Shown here: piece by piece, positions 31,966 through 38,276 of the stretch
How the letters are laid out: each line of letters opens with the position of its first letter
Position numbering within the stretch: the first letter of the stretch is position 1
Assembly: GCF_000429625.1 (NCBI RefSeq)
Contig: NZ_AUCF01000042.1
Coordinates: 1 to 38,276 of the forward strand
Length of the DNA stretch: 38,276 nucleotides
Origin: Azospirillum halopraeferens DSM 3675
GTDB taxonomy: Bacteria; Pseudomonadota; Alphaproteobacteria; Azospirillales; Azospirillaceae
Direction of reading: 5' to 3'
The notes under the pieces: model-generated
What the model saw: only the letters and a program-made list of their open reading frames with translations
What the model was told of the DNA's origin: nothing
Database searches by the model: none
Position numbers and translations under genes: made by a program

Positions 31966-32433
31966 ATGCACACCGCCGACTCTCCCGGGCAGGCGGGCCT
32001 GACGGCCCGGTTGCCCGGCGTGGTGCTGTTCGGCTTTGCCGTGGTGTACGGCATCGCCGGGACGCAGATCGAATACGCCTTCTCCTCCGACCCGCTGGGC
32101 CCCCGCTCCTTCCCGGTGATTCTGAGCCTGCTGCTGGCGGTGCTCGCCGTCTGGTACGCGCTGCGGCCGGGGAACGCCGAGCCGTGGCCGCGCGGCCGGC
32201 TGCTGGCCCGCCTGGTGGGGCTGCTGGTGCTGAGCGCGCTGAGCGCCACGCTGTACGTGCCGCTGGGCTTCCCCCTGGCAACGCTGATGATGTGCGCCGG
32301 CACGGCCATCCTGTTCGACGCCACGCCGCGTCAGGCGATCGCCTGCGGCGTCGGCAACGCGGCGCTGTGGTACGGCGTCTTCGTCCACCTGCTGGGGGTG
32401 CCGCTGCCGGTGGGCACCCTGTTCGGAGGCTGA
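31966..32433 (+). CDS. tctB: TctB small membrane subunit
   Basis: A protein of 155 residues with four hydrophobic segments (VVLFGFAVVYGIAGTQIEYAF; SFPVILSLLLAVLAVWYAL; LVGLLVLSALSATLYVPLGFPLATLMMCAGTAILF; CGVGNAALWYGVFVHLLGVPLP), the plan of the TctB family. The DPLGPRSFP segment after the first helix is a common TctB feature. It forms the inner-membrane carrier with TctA, whose ATG follows the stop by three bases. Sequence conservation in this family is low, so placement relies on size, topology and position between tctC and tctA. Confidence 0.9.
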   Translation: MHTADSPGQAGLTARLPGVVLFGFAVVYGIAGTQIEYAFSSDPLGPRSFPVILSLLLAVLAVWYALRPGNAEPWPRGRLLARLVGLLVLSALSATLYVPLGFPLATLMMCAGTAILFDATPRQAIACGVGNAALWYGVFVHLLGVPLPVGTLFGG

Positions 32434-32436
32434 GCC

Positions 32437-33951
32437 ATGTCGCTCGATTATCTGTGGACCGGCTTCGGCGTCGCCCTGCAGTGGCACAACCTGATGTACG
32501 GGTTGGCCGGCTGCTTCCTCGGCACGCTGGTCGGCGCCCTGCCGGCCGTCGGTCCGATCAACGGCATCGCGCTCCTGCTGCCGCTGCTCTATTCCATGGG
32601 CGTGCCGGCCGACAGCACCATGATCCTGCTGGCCGGCGTCTATTACGGGGCGGAGTACGGCGGGCGCATCTCGTCGATTCTGCTGAACGTGCCCGGCGAC
32701 GCCGGGGCGGTGATGACGGCGCTGGACGGCAACCCCATGGCCCGCCAGGGCCGCGCCGCCGAGGCGCTGGCGATCAGCGGCATCAGCTCGTTCGTGGGTG
32801 GCATGATCGCGGTGGTCGGGCTGACCTTCTTCGCGCCGCTGCTCGGGCAGCTCGCCATCGGCTTCGGCCCGGCGGAGTATTTCGTGCTGATGGTGTTCGC
32901 CTTCGCCACTCTCAGCTCCATGGTCGGGCATCACCCGGTCAAGACCATGATCGGCTGCGTTATCGGGCTGGCGCTGACCACCATCGGGCTGGACCCCACG
33001 TCGGGCGCCTACCGCTTCACCTTCGACGAACCGGAACTGTCGTCCGGCATCGAGTTCATCATCCTGGTGATCGGCCTGTTCTCGATCAGCGAGGTGCTGT
33101 TCATGCTGGAGCACCAGTACCACGGGCGCCTGAAGCCGATCGCGGTGGGCCGCGGCTTCCCCAGCCTGGCGACGCTGCGCTCGTGCGTCGGCACGGTGCT
33201 GCGCTGCTCCGGCATCGGCTTCGTGGTGGGCGTGCTGCCGGGGACCGGCGCGTCGGTGGCCAGTGCGGTGTCCTACACCACCGAGAAGCGCCTGCTCGAC
33301 CGCGGCACCTTCGGCAAGGGTGACCCGCGCGGCCTGGCGGCGCCCGAGGCGGCCAACAACGCCGCCGCCGGCGGCGCCTTCGTGCCCATGCTGACGCTGG
33401 GCGTGCCGGGCAGCGGCACCACGGCGGTGATGCTGGGGGCGCTGATGCTCTACAACATCATGCCGGGCCCGCAACTCTTCACGGAGCGGCCGGACATCGC
33501 GGGCGGCCTCATCGCCTCCATGTACATCGGCAACATCCTGCTGCTGCTGCTGAACCTGCCGATGGTGCACGTCTTCGTGCGGCTGCTGACGGTGCCCAAC
33601 TGGGTGCTGATCCCCGGCATCCTGGTGCTGTCGTTCCTGGGCGTCTACAGCATGTATGCCAGCGTGCTGTCCATCTACATGATGCTGGGCATCGGCGTGC
33701 TGGGCTATGCGGCGCGCAAGCTGGACTTCGACCTGGCGCCGATCGTGCTGGGCTTCGTGCTGGGCCGCGTGGCGGAGACCAACCTGCGCAACGCCCTGGC
33801 CATCAGCGGCGGCGAGGTCTCGATCCTGTTCGAGAGCACCATCTCGCTGGTGCTGTGGGGCATGGCGGTGCTGGTGGTGCTGGCCCCCTGGTACCTGCAC
33901 CGGCGCCGCCGCGCCGCCATGGCCGCGGCCCCCGACGGCACGGCGGCCTGA
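32437..33951 (+). CDS. tctA: TctA large membrane subunit
   Basis: A protein of 504 residues, standard for TctA, with about 11-12 membrane segments. Two internal-repeat signatures are seen: GALPAVGPINGIALLLPL near residue 37 and GVLPGTGASVASAVSYTTEKR near 266. The conserved YYGAEYGGRISSILLNVPGDAGAVMTALDG follows the first. PEAANNAAAGGAFVPMLTLGVPGSGTTAVMLGALMLYNIMPGP follows the second. It forms the transport path for tricarboxylates driven by an ion gradient, together with TctB and the binding protein TctC. It ends ten bases before a strong hairpin. Confidence 0.95.
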   Translation: MSLDYLWTGFGVALQWHNLMYGLAGCFLGTLVGALPAVGPINGIALLLPLLYSMGVPADSTMILLAGVYYGAEYGGRISSILLNVPGDAGAVMTALDGNPMARQGRAAEALAISGISSFVGGMIAVVGLTFFAPLLGQLAIGFGPAEYFVLMVFAFATLSSMVGHHPVKTMIGCVIGLALTTIGLDPTSGAYRFTFDEPELSSGIEFIILVIGLFSISEVLFMLEHQYHGRLKPIAVGRGFPSLATLRSCVGTVLRCSGIGFVVGVLPGTGASVASAVSYTTEKRLLDRGTFGKGDPRGLAAPEAANNAAAGGAFVPMLTLGVPGSGTTAVMLGALMLYNIMPGPQLFTERPDIAGGLIASMYIGNILLLLLNLPMVHVFVRLLTVPNWVLIPGILVLSFLGVYSMYASVLSIYMMLGIGVLGYAARKLDFDLAPIVLGFVLGRVAETNLRNALAISGGEVSILFESTISLVLWGMAVLVVLAPWYLHRRRRAAMAAAPDGTAA

Positions 33952-33960
33952 CGCAGGGCC

Positions 33961-33999
33961 GGGATGCGCCGCCCCCGCGCGACAGGGGCGGCGCATCCC
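33961..33999 (+). terminator. Strong hairpin after tctA
   Basis: Perfect 15-base arms GGGATGCGCCGCCCC and GGGGCGGCGCATCCC with a nine-base loop start ten bases after the tctA stop. No T-run follows. It should end, or at least strongly reduce, transcription into the AbrB-type gene 47 bases on. Confidence 0.7.
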
Positions 34000-34045
34000 G
34001 TTATGGTGCGCACCCTTCCGGTTCCCCGCAGACGCGATCCCGTCC

Positions 34046-35086
34046 ATGGCGACCCTGTCCTCCCTCGCGCTCACGCTGGTCCTCGCCTTCGCCGGCGGGG
34101 GCCTGTTCCATTGGCTGGGGCTGCCGGCGGCGTGGCTGGCCGGCGCCATGGTGGCGGTGGCGGCGGGCGGGCTGGCCCGCCTGCCGGTGGGTGTGCCGGA
34201 CCCGGTGCGCCTGTGCGCCTTCACCCTGCTCGGCCTCACCATGGGGGCGGGGGTGACGCCGGAGACGGTGGACCGCATGGCCGCCTGGCCGGCCAGCCTG
34301 CTGCTGCTGGCGGGATCGGTGGTGGCGACGGTGGCGGTGTGTTCCGCCTATCTGGAGGTCGTGCACGGCTGGGACCGGGCGAGCGCGCGCTTCGCCGCCA
34401 TCCCCGGCGCCCTGTCGGCGGTGCTGGCCACGGCGGCGGCCACCCGCGCCGACCTGCCGCGGGTGGCGCTGGTGCAGAGCCTGCGGCTGTTCGTGCTGGT
34501 GGCGGCCATGCCCTGGGTGCTGGAGGGCCTGTCGGGCGGGACGGCGCCGGCCGCCGGTGCGGCGGCCGGGGCGCACGTCACCGGTCCCGCCGACCTGGCC
34601 GTGCTGGCCATCGCCTGCGCCGCCGGGGCGTACGCCTTCCATCGCCTGCGCGTGCCGGGCGACGCGCTGCTGGGCGCCATGCTGGTCAGCGCCGTCCTGC
34701 ACGCCACCGGCCTGGTCGAGGGGCGGCCGCCGGCGGCGGTGCTGGCGGTCGGCTTCGTCACCACCGGTGCCGTGATCGGGGCGCGGTTCCGCGGGGTGGC
34801 GCCGGCCCGCCTGCTGGCGGACCTGCGGCCGGGGCTGGAGAGCGTCGCCCTGGCGCTGGCCGTGTCCGCCGCTTTCGCCGCGGCCGGTGCGGCCTGGCTG
34901 GACCTGCCCTTCGGCCAGTTCTGGCTGGCGTACGCGCCGGGCGGGGTGGAGGCGATGACGGTGGTGACCTTCGCGCTGGGCTACGACGTGGCCTTCGTCG
35001 GCACCCACCACGTGGTGCGCTTCCTCGGCATCGGCCTGACCACGCCGTGGTGGACGCCGCGCCGCCGCGCACCGTCCGGCGGATAG
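34046..35086 (+). CDS. AbrB_dup-type membrane protein (AbrB family)
   Basis: A protein of 346 residues with about nine or ten hydrophobic segments arranged as two similar halves. Each half has the Gly/Ala-rich helix pair and 'LPAAWLAGAMVAVAAGG' / 'RVPGDALLGAMLVSAVLHATG' motifs of the AbrB-duplication family. Phe-Ala-x-x-Pro-Gly-Ala-Leu-Ser (34388-34414) and YAPGGVEAMTVVTFALGYDVAFVGTHHVVRFLGIGL near the end are family hallmarks. These proteins are often annotated as ammonia monooxygenase or regulators, but they are integral membrane proteins of unsettled function that commonly accompany tripartite tricarboxylate transporters, as here. An accessory transport role is likely. The start ATG (34046) is at the first hydrophobic helix. 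Confidence 0.88.
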   Translation: MATLSSLALTLVLAFAGGGLFHWLGLPAAWLAGAMVAVAAGGLARLPVGVPDPVRLCAFTLLGLTMGAGVTPETVDRMAAWPASLLLLAGSVVATVAVCSAYLEVVHGWDRASARFAAIPGALSAVLATAAATRADLPRVALVQSLRLFVLVAAMPWVLEGLSGGTAPAAGAAAGAHVTGPADLAVLAIACAAGAYAFHRLRVPGDALLGAMLVSAVLHATGLVEGRPPAAVLAVGFVTTGAVIGARFRGVAPARLLADLRPGLESVALALAVSAAFAAAGAAWLDLPFGQFWLAYAPGGVEAMTVVTFALGYDVAFVGTHHVVRFLGIGLTTPWWTPRRRAPSGG

Positions 35087-35137
35087 GCGGCGGGACGAAC
35101 GGTGCGCCGGCCTGTTGAGGCTTCATTCGACACCGCG

Positions 35138-35218
35138 ATGGAGACCTCCATGTGGAAGTGGGTCAAACGGTACGCGATCTTCAAGGGTGTGATGCGCATG
35201 CTGCGCCGCCCCCGGTGA
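35138..35218 (+). CDS. Possible 26-residue basic amphipathic peptide
   Basis: An ORF of 26 codons whose residues 5-25 read MWKWVKRYAIFKGVMRMLRRP. The composition (nine Lys/Arg, Trp and hydrophobics in helical register) is that of a small membrane-active or membrane-anchored peptide. A second ATG (35150) inside would give 22 residues. A 10-base-pair hairpin (35247-35270) follows 28 bases after the stop, as expected for a short transcript. No homologue is recalled. The surrounding 320 bases between the AbrB-type gene and the 66-residue gene hold no other coding signal. Confidence 0.4.
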   Translation: METSMWKWVKRYAIFKGVMRMLRRPR

Positions 35219-35246
35219 AGCCGCCACGAGCGGAACCATGAGGCAG

Positions 35247-35270
35247 CGGGGCGCCCCTTCGGGCGCCCCG
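35247..35270 (+). terminator. Hairpin after the small peptide
   Basis: Arms CGGGGCGCCC and GGGCGCCCCG with loop CTTC, followed by GTCTGCGTTC. This has the shape of an intrinsic terminator for plus-strand transcription. Confidence 0.65.
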
Positions 35271-35286
35271 TCTGCGTTCGGGGGTC

Positions 35287-35325
35287 ATACCGGGTTCGAT
35301 AGGTCTAGACGTCCGAACCCGGTAT
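35287..35325. repeat. Nested palindrome
   Basis: Perfect 12-base arms ATACCGGGTTCG (35287-35298) and CGAACCCGGTAT (35314-35325) enclose a 15-base centre that itself contains the eight-base palindrome GTCTAGAC (35303-35310). The sequence is AT-richer than the flanks. It could be a protein-binding site, a terminator or a recombination-type site; nothing next to it decides. Confidence 0.6.
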
Positions 35326-35353
35326 CGGCCGCGACGGCGGCCGCGGCCCGATA
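35323..35353. repeat. GC-rich imperfect inverted repeat
   Basis: TATCGGCCGCG and CGCGGCCCGATA pair with one bulged base around a short GC loop. It shares its first three bases with the previous palindrome, so only one of the two folds can form at a time. Confidence 0.45.
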
Positions 35354-35383
35354 GGGCCGAAGCCTGCGTGGCGTTTGAACGCA

Positions 35384-35406
35384 GCGGTCAGGATCGTCCT
35401 GACCGC
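35384..35406 (-). terminator. Hairpin after the 66-residue gene
   Basis: Perfect ten-base arms GCGGTCAGGA and TCCTGACCGC with a three-base loop lie directly beyond the minus-strand stop at 35410. This is a likely terminator for that gene. Confidence 0.6.
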
Positions 35407-35409
35407 GTA

Positions 35410-35610
35410 TCAGACCCGGACGCGGGTGGCCAGCACCTGCCGGGCCGCGCGTTCCGCTTCGATCACCCGGCGGAAGGTGTGGCGGTCGAGGGACTGAAAC
35501 GCCCGGTCGGCGGCGAAGAAGGTGAACCCCCGCCGTTCGGCGACGACGATGCCGGCGGACCGGCCGGACACTTCGATGGCGTAAGCCTGATTTTGGGTCA
35601 TGACATGCAC
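35410..35610 (-). CDS. Small conserved-looking protein of unknown function
   Basis: A protein of 66 residues. It has an N-terminal beta-rich half (NQAYAIEVSGRSAGIVVAERRGFTFFAADRAFQSLDRHTFR) and a C-terminal basic helix (RVIEAERAARQVLATRVRV). A GGGAG ribosome site lies five bases before the ATG at 35610; a second ATG three codons later is too far from it. The gene is flanked by a terminator-like hairpin, and codon use is normal for the genome, so it is probably real. No domain is recognised. It stands alone between gene-poor stretches. Confidence 0.6.
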   Translation of the reverse strand: MHVMTQNQAYAIEVSGRSAGIVVAERRGFTFFAADRAFQSLDRHTFRRVIEAERAARQVLATRVRV

Positions 35611-36480
35611 TCTCCCGACGCGCCCGGCTCCGGGAGCGGGCGCGGATGGTCTCTGATCACGGGGGAACCGGAGGCGGCCGGACGACGGCCGCGGTGCGGT
35701 CGGTCAGCGACGGCGTCGACACTGCGCGCCGGGCATGAGGCGACAGGGCATCATGCGGTCCGCCGGGCGGCGGGCGTGCGCGGGTGCGGGGAGAGGCGGG
35801 AACGGCAAGAAGCGAAGGTCGGACATCCGGTCACTCCATCCAGGGTCCACGACCGGCATCGTGGCGCTTTAGCGTTTGGTGACGCGGTGCAAGCTGGCGA
35901 TCAAATCACCGCGGCCATTCCACATCGGTGGCGGCGGATACTGTGTATCCCGTCGGAGGAAAAAGCGCAAGAGACAATGTGACATGATTGTTATTAACAC
36001 ATCTATCCGGTAGATCCTTGTGTCCGCTGGTCCGGACAAAGGGTCATGGTCGCGGACGGTGCGGCGAGCGATCCGCACGGTGCCTCGGACGCCATCGCCG
36101 GCGCCGGGGAGCGCATCGCCGATGCCGCGCGGGTGACGGTGGAGGAGGTCCGGCGGTGCCGCACCGACGCGGAGCGGTCCTGCGACACGCTGATCCGGGC
36201 GCGCCGTGGTGGCGGTCGCCGACAGCGGCGACGCCGCCATCGAGCTGCACAATGACGTCAGAACACACCAAGGGCGATGGTGCTTCGGACGACGCTGATG
36301 CAGACCTTCCTTCACACCGCCCCCGTGGCCAGGGAGACGATCATACAGCCTGCGAGGCATCGGACACGATCACCCTGCCGAACACCTGCCGCGACAGGAC
36401 AGGATGTAAGGGAAGTCCATACTTTTACAGATCAGCGTCCCGGCGCCACCGTCCCGTTTCAGGCGCATCAGAAATAATCT
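35611..36480. other. Gene-poor, possibly decayed region
   Basis: About 870 bases hold no convincing complete gene. The stretch 35940-36010 is AT-rich and has a short inverted repeat GGATA-CTGTG-TATCC (35936-35950). From 36046 a frame reads like protein (AIAGAGERIADAARVTVEEVRRCRTDAERSCDTLIRA) up to about 36203. The next frame continues with VVAVADSGDAAIELHNDV (36206-36259), which suggests a frameshifted remnant of an Ala/Glu-rich helical protein. Other open frames here are Arg-rich shadows. Confidence 0.4.
36046..36259 (+). pseudogene. Possible frameshifted remnant of a helical protein
   Basis: Frame 1 from the ATG at 36046 gives an acidic, Ala-rich helical stretch to about 36203, then becomes Arg/Gly-rich nonsense. 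The +1 frame gives VVAVADSGDAAIELHNDV over 36206-36259 and is closed upstream by a stop at 36191. Joined, they look like one protein of about 70 residues of phasin-like or coiled-coil character. No family match is certain. It may equally be chance. Confidence 0.25.
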
Positions 36481-36894
36481 TCAGCACTTCAGCGGGGGCA
36501 AGCCCGCGCCTTCAGCGGCAGCCTTCAGCGCCTTGTCGGCCGTCGCCAACGGCAGACCAAGACGCAGGGCCAGTTCGAGATAGCTGGCGTCGTAGACGGT
36601 GAGGCCATGGCGCTCCGCCAATCGAACCGTGGCCGACCAAGCGTGCCGGTCTGTTTCAGGATCGACCGCCACTCGTTGCGCCATCAGGCGGGAGAGCGCC
36701 AAGTCGCGATAGGCCGCGTCGATGCGCTTGCGCCGAATCGCCGTTTGCAGCCCGTTCGCCACCTCCAGCCGCCATAGTGAGGGAGCGTGGGCACCGCGCT
36801 CGGCGATGCGGTCGAACAGGGCGTCGATCTCGGCCGTCGCCTCGTCCTCGAATCACCACGCCAGGGCAACCGAGCCGTCGAGGACGACGCTCAT
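36481..36894 (-). pseudogene. PIN-domain toxin (VapC type) interrupted by an in-frame UGA
   Basis: Read from the ATG at 36894, the frame gives MSVVLDGSVALAW, a TGA at codon 14 (36855-36853), then continues without a break for 123 codons to the stop at 36481. The whole (137 codons plus stop) has VapC length and all PIN acidic residues: Asp6, Glu44 (RLEVAN), Asp102 (YDASYLELA) and Asp120 (TADKAL). Many relatives have a Cys or Leu after ALAW, so TGC to TGA is the simplest change. The ATG overlaps the antitoxin stop (ATGA). Downstream in-frame starts would lose Asp6, so the toxin is probably inactive unless the UGA is read through. Confidence 0.8.
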
Positions 36895-37136
36895 CGCCGC
36901 CCCTCGTCAATCAGGTCCTTGACGCTGCCGCCGCCCAGCGTGACGCCTTTGCGCAACGCGCGAATGCCGGCGGCGGCCAGCGCCCGTTGGCACTCCCGGT
37001 CGGACCCGCTGTCGGCCCGCACCAGCTTTGCCACAGGCCGACCCCGGCGGGTGATCACCACCTCTTCCCCCCGCTCGACCCGGTCGAGCAAGGCGCCAAG
37101 TGTGTTCTTCGCCTCTAAGGCGCCAATCTCCCGCAT
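36891..37136 (-). CDS. Phd/VapB-type antitoxin
   Basis: A protein of 81 residues with the prevent-host-death pattern MREIGALEAKNTLGALLDRVERGEEVVITRRGRPVAKLV (1-39), the DNA-binding dimer domain. A C-terminal tail (QRALAAAGIRALRKGVTLGGGSVKDLIDEGRR) would wrap the toxin. The ATG at 37136 has GAGGA seven bases upstream; a longer frame to 37154 begins before that site. It should bind its own promoter in the 108 bases before it and neutralise the PIN toxin encoded next. The antitoxin is intact, while its partner is interrupted. Confidence 0.85.
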   Translation of the reverse strand: MREIGALEAKNTLGALLDRVERGEEVVITRRGRPVAKLVRADSGSDRECQRALAAAGIRALRKGVTLGGGSVKDLIDEGRR

Positions 37137-37244
37137 CAAGTCCTCCCACAACAAACCAGCTTACAGGCTGGCCTGTTCAAGGGCGTGAGTGAAGTGCCAC
37201 GCCGGGCGCCTGCACGGTGATCGCATGATCTGCCGGAAGCCGTA

Positions 37245-38276
<1,032 letters not shown>

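Noticed and set aside
35869..36602. Arg/Pro-rich open frames on both strands between the 66-residue gene and the toxin.
   Set aside because: Low-complexity composition, no ribosome sites and no recognisable domains; the frames shift relative to the only protein-like segments.
36853..36855. Selenocysteine at the UGA of the PIN toxin.
   Set aside because: The position is not catalytic in PIN domains and no selenium genes are in the window; a nonsense change is simpler. Kept only as a possibility to exclude.

Overview
The window is very GC-rich DNA with strongly GC-biased third codon positions. It carries an ECF11-type RpoE/ChrR pair, an intracellular PHB depolymerase, an acetoacetyl-CoA synthetase and a tripartite tricarboxylate transporter. 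Together these suggest an alphaproteobacterium, most likely an Azospirillum-like member of the Rhodospirillales; that placement is inference. No rRNA, tRNA, CRISPR array or insertion sequence was seen.

Layout. (1) 1-4738, plus strand: electron transfer flavoprotein subunits (etfB partial, etfA), an acyl-CoA dehydrogenase and ETF:ubiquinone oxidoreductase, a complete electron path from acyl-CoA to quinone. (2) 4743-9675, minus strand: an efflux cluster of membrane-fusion protein, a fused ATPase-ATPase-permease (RbbA/YhiH type) and a second permease (YhhJ type). (3) 9930-11132: intracellular PHB depolymerase, followed by a multi-hairpin repeat. (4) 11298-19916: the most interesting part. rpoE-chrR (minus) is divergent from a five-gene operon: FAD amine oxidase, DUF1365, cyclopropane-synthase-type methyltransferase, MFS carrier and DUF3833 lipoprotein. 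A second operon (DUF6134, SDR, NTF2-like) runs head-on into it. Three sites TGATCC-N18-TA(A/T/C) sit upstream of all three transcription units, so the locus looks like a self-contained singlet-oxygen/lipid-modification regulon, comparable to the Rhodobacter sphaeroides RpoE regulon and its furan-fatty-acid genes.

(5) 20061-27324: an OmpR-type two-component system facing a MipA/OmpV porin-like protein and an RND pump with its adaptor. (6) 27537-35086: tctD-tctE plus a PgtC-like periplasmic binding protein, divergent from tctC-tctB-tctA, followed by an AbrB-type membrane protein. (7) 35087-37136: a gene-poor accessory stretch with a 26-residue basic peptide, four successive hairpins, a 66-residue unknown protein, about 870 bases of apparently decayed DNA, and a Phd/VapB-VapC toxin-antitoxin pair whose toxin is interrupted by one in-frame UGA. 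(8) 37245-38276: the C-terminal part of acetoacetyl-CoA synthetase (minus), running off the window.

The two outer blocks (fatty-acid oxidation, PHB and acetoacetate use) fit a PHB-storing heterotroph. The RpoE block would remodel membrane lipids under oxidative stress.
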